DNA from: JAJFUE01 sp041687335
GTDB taxonomy: Bacteria > Sumerlaeota > Sumerlaeia > MVZB01
NCBI GenBank assembly: GCA_041687335.1
Contig: JAWLCE010000004.1
Coordinates: 62,001 to 126,000, forward strand
Direction of reading: 5' to 3'
DNA length: 64,000 nucleotides
The notes beneath the pieces were generated by a model, which worked only from the letters and a program-made list of their open reading frames with translations, was not told the origin of the DNA and did not search any database. Numbering within the stretch: the stretch's first letter is position 1; each line of letters begins with the position of its first letter. The translations under genes were made by a program, and so were the position numbers. Below, piece by piece: positions 51,280 to 59,639 of the stretch.

Positions 51280-54102
51280 TCAGCCCTTGGTTGCCGATGC
51301 CGTGAGCGCGCGCTCGATCAGCTCGGACAGCTCGGCGGCCCAGGCCTCGATGCTGTCGCCGGCGGGCGCGCCGCCGCGCGCGAGCACCGGCTTGCCGCCT
51401 CCCTTGCCGCCCAGCGGTGCCAGCGCGGCCCGGATCAAGCTGTTGGCATCCACCCGCGAGGGCGCCACGTCGGCCGTCGCGCCGACCACCATGTTGACCT
51501 TGCCCTCGGCGACGCCAAAGAACACCCCCACGGTCGCCTCGGCCGATTTCTGGCGCAGGGCATCCCACGCCTGGGCCAGTGCCGCCAGGTCGGCTCCGTC
51601 GGCGCGCTGGACGACCAGCCGGACCCCGCCGATCTCGCGTGCCTGGCCGGCCGCCGAGGCCGCCTGTGCCCGCACCTGTTCCGCGCGCGCCTGCTCGGCC
51701 TGACGGCGCAGCGCCTTCAGTTCCTCCTGCAGCGCGTCCAGCCGTTCCTCGAGTTGCTCGGCGGGCGATGACAGTCGACGCGACAGCCGCGCCAGCGTCT
51801 CGCGATCGCGGGTGACGCGTTCATAGGCCCGCGCCCCCGTCAGGGCCTCGATGCGGCGCACGCCGGCGGCCACCGAGCTTTCGCCGGTGATGACGAACAG
51901 CCCGATCTGGCCGGTGGCGCAGATGTGGGTGCCGCCGCAGAACTCGCGCGAGGTGGCCGACTCGCCCTCGCCCACTGCGATGACCCGCACGCGCGCGCCA
52001 TATTTCTCGCCAAAAGGAGCAATCGCGCCGGTGGCGCGCGCCTCCTCCAGGTCCATCTCGGTGGTGGTCACCGGCAGGTTGCGCCGCACCATCTCATTGA
52101 CGGCCGCCTCGATCCGGCGCAGTGCCTCGGGCCCGATCGGCTCGGGGTTGGTGAAGTCAAACCTCATTCCCTCGGGGCCGACCGCGGAGCCCTGCTGGGT
52201 GACGTGACCGCCCACCTCGCGCTTGAGCGCCGCCTGCACCAGGTGGGTGGCGGTGTGATTGGCCATCGTCGCTGCCCGCCGCTCCGCATCCACCCGGGCC
52301 GTCACCGACTGGCCAACCTCGATCGCGTCGAGCGCCTCGCCCAGGTGCAGGTAATGGCCGGCGCCGGTCTTCTGGGTATCCTCGACGCGCAGCAGCGGCG
52401 CGTGGGTTTCGCCCGTCAGGAAGCCGCTGTCGCCGATCTGGCCGCCGGCCTCGGCATAGAACGGCGTGCGGTCGAGCACGACGATCCCGCTCTGGCCGGC
52501 CTCGAGGCGCTGCGCGCGCTCGTCGCCGCGCAGGATCGCCAGCACCCGCGCCGGGGCCTCGGTGCGCTCGTAGCCCACGAACCGGCTGTGGCCGCTGTCG
52601 CCCAGGTCGGCCAGCAGCTCGATCCAGCGGGCCTCGCCGGCGCCGCCCTTCCAGGACGCCCGCGCCCGCATCTTGCCCTCGGCCAGCGCCCGCTCATAGC
52701 CGGCAACGTCGACGGCCATCCCGCGCTCCTCGGCCGTCTCCAGCGTCAGGTCCAGCGGATAGCCGTAGGTTTCATAGAGGCGATAGGCATCGTCGCCGGC
52801 CAGCGTGCCGCCCTCGCCAATCCCGGCCAGCAGTTCCTCCAGCCGCTCGCTGCCCTGGTTGAGCGTGCGGCTGAAGCGTTCCTCCTCGCCGCGGATGGTC
52901 TTGATCACGACATCGGGGTGCAGGCGCAGCTCGGGCCAAGCCTCGCCCATCGTCGCGACCACCTGCTCGACCAGCCGCCAGATGAACGGCTCGGAAAGGC
53001 CCAGTTTCTTGCCAAAGCGCGCCGCCCGCCGCAGAATCCGGCGCAGCACGTAGCCGCGGCCCTCGTTGCTGGGGACGATCCCCTCGGCCAGAGTGAAGGT
53101 CAGCGCGCGCGCATGGTCGGCGATGGCGTTCATCGCCAGGCGCACTTCGGCCGGCTCCAGGCCCCGCGCCGCCAGCTCCGCCTCGGCGCCGGACTCGTCC
53201 TTGACGCGGGGGTAGGGGAGGCCCGTCAGCGAGGCGACGGCGTGGACCAGCGGCGCCAGCAGATCGCTTTCGTAGGGGGTGTTGATCGCCCCGCCGCTGG
53301 CCATGAACTGGCAGGCGGTCGTCGTGCGCTCCAGGCCCATGCCGGTGTCGATGCCGCGATTGCGCAGCGGTGGCCGCGAGCCATCGGGCTGCTGGTCGAA
53401 CTGCGGGAAGACCAGATTCCAGATTTCGAGAAACAGGTCGCCCTTTTCGACGATGTCATGGGCGATGACGGCCAGCCCCTCCTCGCCCCGCGCCGCCAGC
53501 GCCTGATAGGCCTGCAACTCCACCTCGCTGCCCATGAAAAATTTGATTTCGCTGCACGGGCCGCAGGCACCGGTCTCGCCGGCCGGGCCCCAGAAGTTTT
53601 CCTTCTCATCGAGCAGCGTGACGGGATTGACGTTGCCGGTCTCTTTCAGCCAGACCGCGCGCGCCTCCTCGTCGACGGTCCACGCGCCATCGGCGCCCTT
53701 CTTGCCGTAGACCGTCGGCCAGATCCGTTCGGCCGGCAGATTGAGCCCCTCGGGGCTGGTGCAGAACTCCCAGGCCCAGATGATCGACTCGCGCTTGAAG
53801 TAGTCGCCGAAGCTGAAGTTGCCCAGCATCTCGAAGAAGGTATGGTGGCGCAGCGTCTTGCCGACGTTTTCGAGGTCCGAACCCTTGCCCCCCGCGCGCA
53901 GGCACTTCTGCACGGTCGTGGCGCGCCGGTAGGGCAGCTCGCCGCGTCCGGAGTAAAGCGCCTTGAACTGCACCATGCCGGCCGAGGTGAACATCAATGT
54001 CGGGTCGTCGGGCGGCACCAGGGGCGCGCTCGGCACCAAGCGGTGGTCACGGCTGACAAAGAAGTCGAGATACATGCGGCGGATGTCGGCGGCCTTGAGC
54101 AT
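51280..54102 (-). CDS. alaS: Alanyl-tRNA synthetase
   Basis: This 940-residue class IIc synthetase charges tRNA-Ala and edits serine and glycine. It starts MLKAADIRRMYLDFF at 54102 and has the aminoacylation core with FTSAGMVQFKALYSG and RATTVQKCLRAGGKGSDLENVG, the TGACGPCSEI and RNRGIDTGMGLERT region, the editing motifs HTATHLVQAAL and the zinc-binding CGGTHICATGQIG, and a C-terminal coiled coil and DHHA1-type C-Ala domain. The longer frame to 54303 overlaps the promoter and is rejected. Confidence 0.96.
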   Translation of the reverse strand: MLKAADIRRMYLDFFVSRDHRLVPSAPLVPPDDPTLMFTSAGMVQFKALYSGRGELPYRRATTVQKCLRAGGKGSDLENVGKTLRHHTFFEMLGNFSFGDYFKRESIIWAWEFCTSPEGLNLPAERIWPTVYGKKGADGAWTVDEEARAVWLKETGNVNPVTLLDEKENFWGPAGETGACGPCSEIKFFMGSEVELQAYQALAARGEEGLAVIAHDIVEKGDLFLEIWNLVFPQFDQQPDGSRPPLRNRGIDTGMGLERTTTACQFMASGGAINTPYESDLLAPLVHAVASLTGLPYPRVKDESGAEAELAARGLEPAEVRLAMNAIADHARALTFTLAEGIVPSNEGRGYVLRRILRRAARFGKKLGLSEPFIWRLVEQVVATMGEAWPELRLHPDVVIKTIRGEEERFSRTLNQGSERLEELLAGIGEGGTLAGDDAYRLYETYGYPLDLTLETAEERGMAVDVAGYERALAEGKMRARASWKGGAGEARWIELLADLGDSGHSRFVGYERTEAPARVLAILRGDERAQRLEAGQSGIVVLDRTPFYAEAGGQIGDSGFLTGETHAPLLRVEDTQKTGAGHYLHLGEALDAIEVGQSVTARVDAERRAATMANHTATHLVQAALKREVGGHVTQQGSAVGPEGMRFDFTNPEPIGPEALRRIEAAVNEMVRRNLPVTTTEMDLEEARATGAIAPFGEKYGARVRVIAVGEGESATSREFCGGTHICATGQIGLFVITGESSVAAGVRRIEALTGARAYERVTRDRETLARLSRRLSSPAEQLEERLDALQEELKALRRQAEQARAEQVRAQAASAAGQAREIGGVRLVVQRADGADLAALAQAWDALRQKSAEATVGVFFGVAEGKVNMVVGATADVAPSRVDANSLIRAALAPLGGKGGGKPVLARGGAPAGDSIEAWAAELSELIERALTASATKG

Positions 54103-54174
54103 CGGGTCATACTTTCCGGTTTGGGGTCGGGGCAGGGCTCCCCGGCCGGTGCCGGGGGCAGCCTCAAGCCCCCC

Positions 54175-54203
54175 ATTGTGATTCGCCCGCGCCAGCCTGT
54201 CAA
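54175..54203 (-). promoter_or_regulatory. Predicted sigma-70 promoter of alaS
   Basis: On the minus strand there is a perfect -35 TTGACA (54203-54198), a 17-bp spacer and a -10 CACAAT (54180-54175), giving a leader of about 65 bases. Confidence 0.65.
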
Positions 54204-54344
54204 TGGCGACCGCCCGCGGGCGCTCAGGGCGCGGCTGCGGTGAAGCAAACTTATCTTGCCCGGCGCGCGGGGCGGGTGGAACAATATAGCCAACGCGGCG
54301 CAAACTCCAACGACTCGTCCGGCGCCCTCATAAAGGATGGTTCC

Positions 54345-54794
54345 ATGGCCAAGGTGAAAGATATTCTGGCCCGCAAGGGCGAGCTCGTCCAGTCGATCGC
54401 GCTCGACAAGAGCGCGCTGGAGGCCGCGCGGATCATGAACGAGCTCCGCATCGGTTCGCTGGTCGTCCTGCGCGGGGAGAACGTCATAGGCATCGTGACC
54501 GAGCGCGACATCCTGCGCAAGGTGGTCGCCGAGCAGCTCGAGCCGGCCGCCGTTCCCGTCGAGCGCATCATGAGCTCCCCGGTGGCGGTCTGCCAGCCCG
54601 AGATGGACCTGATCGAGGTCAGCGCCATCATGACCCGCCAGCGCATCCGCCACCTGCCGGTCGTCAGCGAGGGGCGGCTCCACGGCATCATCACCATCGG
54701 CGACGTCCTGGCGCACCGGATCGACCAGCAGGAGGTCACGATCCAATACCTGCACGAGTATCTGTATTCCCCGCCCACGCCCCACGGCTCCTGA
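54345..54794 (+). CDS. Two-CBS-domain protein
   Basis: The 149-residue protein is essentially two CBS modules (about 10-65 and 75-135), which bind adenosyl nucleotides such as AMP, ATP or SAM and regulate partners. Typical segments are AARIMNELRIGSLVVLRGENVIGIVTERDILRKVV and MTRQRIRHLPVVSEGRLHGIITIGDVLAHRI. AAGGA lies upstream of the ATG at 54345; the longer frame to 54240 is rejected. It is divergent from alaS. The regulated partner is not evident in its neighbourhood. Confidence 0.92.
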   Translation: MAKVKDILARKGELVQSIALDKSALEAARIMNELRIGSLVVLRGENVIGIVTERDILRKVVAEQLEPAAVPVERIMSSPVAVCQPEMDLIEVSAIMTRQRIRHLPVVSEGRLHGIITIGDVLAHRIDQQEVTIQYLHEYLYSPPTPHGS

Positions 54795-54898
54795 AGCCTG
54801 GGCTGATTAGTCTTTACGCGGCCCGGCGTTTGGTATTTGATGAAGGCTGCGGCCGCAACCGTGAGGGTTGGGCCGATAGCAAGGCGAGGAGTGGGAGC

Positions 54899-55276
54899 GT
54901 GGCGCGTGGCTTGACGGGCAGGTGCGGTGCGGCTTGGACTCAGTTCCTGGCGGGGGTGGCGGTGCTGGCACTGATGGTGCTGATCGCAGCGCCGGGCGTG
55001 GAGCGCCAGACTCGCGAGGAGCAGCGTCGGCAGGTCGTCCGCCAGCTGACGCGCATCTCGATGGCCAAGGAAGCCTACACCGTCGAACACGACCTGCTCG
55101 ACGGCGCCGTGGTCCAACTGGACCAGTTGCTGGTGGATAATCCCTACCTTGAACAAGAGCCGGTTTTTATGATTCCGGGGCAACTGGTGCTTCGGCCGAT
55201 TGGCCAGGTGCCGGCCTTTGAGTTGCCCGACGGTGAAATGATCGAGCCTTTGCCGCGCACTGGTATACGCTATTAG
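54899..55276 (+). CDS. Small single-pass membrane protein, pseudopilin-like
   Basis: The 125-residue product starts with GTG at 54899, preceded by AGGAG at 7 bases; the longer open frame to 54830 has no such site. It has a short basic N-terminus, one hydrophobic helix (about 13-32), a charged amphipathic helix (EEQRRQVVRQLTRISMAKEAYTVEH) and a small globular C-terminus with PVFMIPGQLVLRPIG. The layout resembles prepilin-like proteins in which a helix is followed by an A-K-x-x-Y segment, but the classic G-F/M-x4-E prepilin site is absent. It is followed by a GT4 gene after 21 bases. Function is unknown. Confidence 0.65.
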   Translation: MARGLTGRCGAAWTQFLAGVAVLALMVLIAAPGVERQTREEQRRQVVRQLTRISMAKEAYTVEHDLLDGAVVQLDQLLVDNPYLEQEPVFMIPGQLVLRPIGQVPAFELPDGEMIEPLPRTGIRY

Positions 55277-55297
55277 GGGACAGGTTGACGGAGAGGG

Positions 55298-56533
55298 ATG
55301 AGCCTGATGAGTCTGGACAATGCTGAAATTGCGCCCCTGATCGGCATTGACGGCTCATCGGTGGTTGGCTTGCGCACCGGCATCGGCCATGCGACGGCCA
55401 ATCTGCTCAGCGCGCTGGGGCGGATCTGGCCCGAGGAATGGCCGCCGGCGCGGTTGTGGGTCAACTCGCCGCGCCATGAGCTCCCCCCCGAGGACTCCTG
55501 GCGCCAATCGCCCGCCTTCAACATCCGCCGCACCCGCATGCCCGGGCGCGCCCTGCTGCGTGGGTGGCAATACCTGGGCTGGCCGCCGATGGAACGGATG
55601 ATGGGCCCGGTCTCGCTCGTCCACTCGCCGGCCAGCTACATCCCGCCCGTGCAGAACGCCTTGCGCGTGGTCACCGTTCACGATCTTTACTTCAAGTACG
55701 CCCCGCAGGATGTCGAGACCTATGGCGGGCGTTACTTCCTGCAAACCTTCCCGCTGGGCCTGCAGCGCGTCGACCACATCATTTCGGTCTCGCGCTTCAC
55801 GCGCGATGAGCTGGTCAAGTTTTATGGGCTCGATCCGGGCCGGATCACGGTTATTCACCTCGGCGTCGACCGCGAACGATTCCATCCCGAAAGCGGCCCC
55901 GAGGATGACGAGGCGCTGGCCCGGCTCGATATCGAGCCGCCCTACCTGCTCTGCGTGGCCACGCTGGAGCCGCGCAAGAACCTGCTGACGATGATCGAGG
56001 GTTATGCACGCATGACCCAGATCCTGCGCGCGGCGCGCCAGCGGCCGCCGCGGCTGGTCATCACCGGTCAGCCGGGCTGGCGCGTGGAGTCGCTGCGCCA
56101 GGCGGTCGAGGGCGCAGACCTGCGCGACCTGGTCCGCCTGACGGGTTATCTGCCCGACCGCGTCCTGCCCTCGCTCTACCGCAAGGCCTATGCCCTCATC
56201 TTCCCCTCGATCTACGAGGGCTTTGGCATGCCGGTTCTCGAGGCGATGGCATGCGGTTGTCCGGTGCTGATGGCAAACGCCGGCGCCCTGCCCGAGGTGG
56301 GGGAGGACTGCGCCGGCTACTTCAACCCGCGCTCCTCCGATTCGATCTCACGCAGCCTCTCCGGCTTCCTGGTCGACCCGCACCAGCGCGCCCACATGCG
56401 CGCGGCCGGGCTCAACCACGTCAAGAAGTTCGATTGGATCAATACCGCCCGCGGGACGTTGGATGTCTATCGCCGGGTGCTGGCCAATGCCTCCGCCGGC
56501 GCCCCCCTCGCCGCCGCCAGTGGCATGAAGTAA
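55298..56533 (+). CDS. Glycosyltransferase family 4 (GT-B) enzyme
   Basis: The 411-residue protein is a GT-B glycosyltransferase of the GT4 family, commonly mannosyl- or glucosyltransferases in glycan synthesis. It has an N-terminal acceptor half (DGSSVVGLRTGIGHATANLL) and a C-terminal donor-binding domain with VATLEPRKNLLTMIEGYARM, GYLPDRVLPSLYRKAYALIFPS and the E-x7-E motif (EGFGMPVLEAMACG, near 308-321). The ATG at 55298 has a GGAG site a few bases upstream; a second at 55307 is possible. It converges on the LysR gene with 15 bases between stops. Confidence 0.92.
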   Translation: MSLMSLDNAEIAPLIGIDGSSVVGLRTGIGHATANLLSALGRIWPEEWPPARLWVNSPRHELPPEDSWRQSPAFNIRRTRMPGRALLRGWQYLGWPPMERMMGPVSLVHSPASYIPPVQNALRVVTVHDLYFKYAPQDVETYGGRYFLQTFPLGLQRVDHIISVSRFTRDELVKFYGLDPGRITVIHLGVDRERFHPESGPEDDEALARLDIEPPYLLCVATLEPRKNLLTMIEGYARMTQILRAARQRPPRLVITGQPGWRVESLRQAVEGADLRDLVRLTGYLPDRVLPSLYRKAYALIFPSIYEGFGMPVLEAMACGCPVLMANAGALPEVGEDCAGYFNPRSSDSISRSLSGFLVDPHQRAHMRAAGLNHVKKFDWINTARGTLDVYRRVLANASAGAPLAAASGMK

Positions 56534-56548
56534 ATTTCGCCGCAGGCT

Positions 56549-57469
56549 TCAACCCTCGCCGGCGGGGGGCTCGAAAATGCTCTTGTGCGCCGTCTCGGTG
56601 ATGGCGCGCACGGCGGGGTTCTTGACCCGTCGCTCGCTTGAGATGGCATAGAAGCTCTCGCGCACCTCGCTGATGCGTCCCACCAGCGCCACGTCGTACT
56701 GGCGCAGCACCTCCTGTTCCTCCACCGTCGGCATCACAAACAGTCCCAGCCCCGTCTGGCCAAAACTCTTGGTCAGCGAGCTGTCCTCGAATTCGGCGAC
56801 GATGGTCGGCTCGATGTGGTTGATGGCAAACCAGTTCTCCAGCGACAGGCGCAGGGTGGCATGCGAAATCGGCATGATGAATGGGGCCCGATGCAGCGAG
56901 CGTGGGAAGTCACCGCGGTAACCCTCGGCCCGTGCGCGCGCCACGAAAACGCTCACCCCGCACTCGCCCAGCAGGTGGTTGAATGCCCTGACGCGCGCGC
57001 GTGGCCCGATCGGCGCGTCGGTCAGCAGGATGTCCAACTCATAGACCGACAGCCGTGCCAGCAGCTCAGGGTGCTTGCCCTCGTGGCAGACCAGGTTGAC
57101 CGGCTCGGCCAGGCTCGTCACCGGTTCCAGCAGCCGGTGGACCAGCAGGCGCGGCAGCGACTCGCTGACCCCGACATTGAACCGTGGCCGCGCCGCCCCG
57201 CCTCCCTGGCCGGTCAGCGTGTCGATCATCTCGCGTCCGAGCGAAAACATCTCGTCGGCATAGCGGAAGACCACGTGACCCGCTTCAGTCAGTGTCAATC
57301 GCCGCCCCACCCGGTGGAACAGGATGAGCCCCAGCGATTCTTCCAACGCCTTGATCTGGGCCGAGACGGTCGGCTGCGCCACCCGCAGCGTCCTGCAGGC
57401 GGAGGTGATCGAGCCCTCGCGCGCAACCACCCAGAAGTAGTGAAGGTGATGGTAATTGAGCCACTGCAT
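56549..57469 (-). CDS. LysR family transcriptional regulator, NhaR-like
   Basis: The 306-residue protein has the N-terminal LysR winged helix (1-60) with the NhaR-type opening MQWLNYHHLHYFWVVAREGSI and TVSAQIKALEESLGLILFHR, then a substrate-binding-like effector domain. NhaR-type proteins sense sodium, but the ligand is not predictable here. AAAGGA sits 8 bases before the ATG. It is divergent from the DUF4914-type gene, and two inverted repeats lie in the shared intergenic region, so it probably controls that gene. Confidence 0.9.
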   Translation of the reverse strand: MQWLNYHHLHYFWVVAREGSITSACRTLRVAQPTVSAQIKALEESLGLILFHRVGRRLTLTEAGHVVFRYADEMFSLGREMIDTLTGQGGGAARPRFNVGVSESLPRLLVHRLLEPVTSLAEPVNLVCHEGKHPELLARLSVYELDILLTDAPIGPRARVRAFNHLLGECGVSVFVARARAEGYRGDFPRSLHRAPFIMPISHATLRLSLENWFAINHIEPTIVAEFEDSSLTKSFGQTGLGLFVMPTVEEQEVLRQYDVALVGRISEVRESFYAISSERRVKNPAVRAITETAHKSIFEPPAGEG

Positions 57470-57483
57470 GGGCGGAATCCTTT

Positions 57484-57513
57484 CATAGGTTCAGCCTATG
57501 TATCGAATACATA
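57484..57513. promoter_or_regulatory. Overlapping inverted repeats, candidate LysR operator
   Basis: CATAGG-TTCAG-CCTATG (57484-57500) and TATGTAT-CGA-ATACATA (57497-57513), both perfect, overlap by a few bases. The second has the shape of a LysR box. A TATTAT -10-like hexamer overlaps at 57512-57517, so a bound regulator could activate or block transcription of the DUF4914 gene. Confidence 0.55.
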
Positions 57514-57657
57514 TTATCTATTTTTTCTTTTTGCCGGCAATCTTTATTCTATGGGCGGCGGGATGAACAGGCTGGCATGGGGAGAACTCCCGGCAGGGGT
57601 TCCGGCACCTCCGCAGTCCAGCGCCCCGACCACGCCGAGGCAAAGGGGAAAGCAAAC

Positions 57658-59550
57658 ATGGCACCCATCGACAGCATCAAATTTCCGGGCGTCCTGCCCG
57701 CCGAAGTCCGCGAATTGCTCGAGGCCGCGCCGAGCGTCATCGTCGCCGGCTCCACCGAGGAGCTGCGCGCGCTGGCCCTGCGCGATGCCGGTCCCGACGG
57801 CTGGCATGAGGTCGCCTACGATGTGCCTGGCCGCGGCCGCGTGGTCGAGGCCCGCGTCTGTGCCGTCCGCAACGGCATCGCCGCCAATTACCCCGAGCCC
57901 TACATGCGCCGGCGCGATCCCGACTGCATGGTCGTCGGCGACGAGCAGCAGACCGATCAGGCGCGCTACGCCGATCGCTTCGGCGGCAACTTTGGCGACC
58001 TGCGCAGCCAGACGCTGGACTGGCTCAAGACCCAGGACCTGGCCGTCTTCGCCTTCGAGGTCGGTCGCGACATCAAAAGCTTCCAGGCGCTGGCGATCTG
58101 TCCGGCCAACGCCGGCTTCTTTGCGCTCGGTCTGGCGATGATCCAGGGCATCCTGCCGCTGGAACGGATCGCCTCTGACTTCAACCCCCGCGCCTTCATC
58201 TTTGTCGCCCCGACCTTCCGCCACACCCATTTCGATGGTCGCCAGATCGTCGTCCACAACCGCCTGCCGGGGGTGCACGAGCTGTTCAGCTACAACCTTT
58301 ACCCCGGCCCCAGCGCCAAGAAGGGCGTCTATGGCATGCTGCTCCACCAGGGCGAGCGCGAAGGCTGGATCACCGCCCACTGCTCGACGGTCAAGGTGGT
58401 CACGCCCTACGACAACCATGTGGTCTTTATGCACGAGGGCGCCAGCGGCGGCGGCAAGAGCGAGATGCTGCAATATCCCCACCGCGAGAGCGACGGCCGC
58501 CTGCTGCTTGGCCGCAACATCGTCAGCGGCGAGATGCGCTACCTGACGCTGCCGCGCGGCTGCCAGTTGCTGCCGGTCACCGACGACATGGCGCTCTGCC
58601 ACCGCACCATCCGCGGCCGCGAGAGCAAGCTCAACCTGACCGACGCCGAGCAGGCCTGGTTCGTGCGCGTCAACCACATCGAACGCTACGGCACCGATCC
58701 GGACCTGGAGCGGCTGACCACCGATCCTCCCGAGCCGCTGCTGTTTCTCAATATCGACGCCGTCCCCAGTGCGCGCGCGCTGATCTGGGAGCACACTGAG
58801 GACTCCCCCGGCAAGCCCTGCCCCAACCCGCGCGTGATCGTGCCGCGCCGGCTGGTGCCGGGCATCATCGAGGGCGATGTGCGGGTCGATATCCGCAGCT
58901 TCGGCGTGCGCACCCCGCCCTGCACGCGCGAGCAGCCCACCTACGGCATCCTGGGGTTGTTCCACATCCTGCCGCCGGCACTGGCCTGGCTGTGGCGGCT
59001 GACCTCCCCGCGTGGGCATGACAACCCCTCGATCGTCAGCAAGGGCGGCGGCATCCCCAGCGAGGGTGTCGGCAGCTTCTGGCCCTTCGCCACCGGCCAG
59101 CGCGTCGAGTATGCCAACCTGCTGCTGCGCCAGATTCTGTCCACGCCCGACACGCTCTACACGCTGGTTCCCAACCAGCACATCGGTGCCTGGCGAGTGG
59201 ACTTCATGCCGCAGTGGCTCTGCCGTGAGTTCCTGGCCCGGCGCGGGGCCAGCCGCTTCCGCGAGGACCAGATCTCGCCGGCGCGCTGCTCGCTGCTGGG
59301 GTATTCGCTCAACTCGCTGCAGATCGAGGGCAGCCCCATCGGCCAGCGCTTCCTGCAGGTCGAGACCCAGCCCGAGGTGGGCGAGGAGGCTTACGACGCC
59401 GGCGCGGCCCAGCTCAACGGCTTCTTCCGCGAGCAGCTCGAGCTGTTCCGCACCTCGCGCATGCACCCGCTAGGCCTGGAGATTATCGAATGCTGCCTGG
59501 CCGGCGGGTCGGCTGCCGATTACGAGGCGTTCGATAAATCCCGCCTCTGA
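57658..59550 (+). CDS. DUF4914-type PEPCK-like P-loop protein
   Basis: The 630-residue protein has the P-loop GASGGGKSEM at 261-270 within a region (FMHEGASGGGKSEMLQYP) I associate with PF16260 (DUF4914), a family related to phosphoenolpyruvate carboxykinase and HPr-kinase-type P-loop folds. The N-terminal half includes ICPANAGFFALGLAMIQGILPL and DFNPRAFIFVAPTFRHTHFDGR; Asn and His clusters are candidate active-site residues. The biochemical reaction is not established. A purine-rich AAAGGGGAAAG lies about 10 bases before the ATG at 57658, which is preferred over 57577. It is divergent from a NhaR-like regulator and followed after 89 bases by a kinase-fold gene. Confidence 0.85.
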   Translation: MAPIDSIKFPGVLPAEVRELLEAAPSVIVAGSTEELRALALRDAGPDGWHEVAYDVPGRGRVVEARVCAVRNGIAANYPEPYMRRRDPDCMVVGDEQQTDQARYADRFGGNFGDLRSQTLDWLKTQDLAVFAFEVGRDIKSFQALAICPANAGFFALGLAMIQGILPLERIASDFNPRAFIFVAPTFRHTHFDGRQIVVHNRLPGVHELFSYNLYPGPSAKKGVYGMLLHQGEREGWITAHCSTVKVVTPYDNHVVFMHEGASGGGKSEMLQYPHRESDGRLLLGRNIVSGEMRYLTLPRGCQLLPVTDDMALCHRTIRGRESKLNLTDAEQAWFVRVNHIERYGTDPDLERLTTDPPEPLLFLNIDAVPSARALIWEHTEDSPGKPCPNPRVIVPRRLVPGIIEGDVRVDIRSFGVRTPPCTREQPTYGILGLFHILPPALAWLWRLTSPRGHDNPSIVSKGGGIPSEGVGSFWPFATGQRVEYANLLLRQILSTPDTLYTLVPNQHIGAWRVDFMPQWLCREFLARRGASRFREDQISPARCSLLGYSLNSLQIEGSPIGQRFLQVETQPEVGEEAYDAGAAQLNGFFREQLELFRTSRMHPLGLEIIECCLAGGSAADYEAFDKSRL

Positions 59551-59639
59551 GGGCCGCCCGTCATCGGTTCCAATTGGCGACCGCCCGCTGATCGCTAAGG
59601 TTCAGCGGGCGGCGCCCGAAAGGAAACAGGTCCTGCGCC

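Noticed and set aside
51925..54243. Plus-strand open frame of 772 codons opposite alaS
   Set aside because: AlaS motifs are on the minus strand; the plus frame has no motif and no ribosome site.
57544..59466. Minus-strand open frame of 640 codons opposite the DUF4914 gene
   Set aside because: Composition is shadow-like, and the + strand has a P-loop and correct start.
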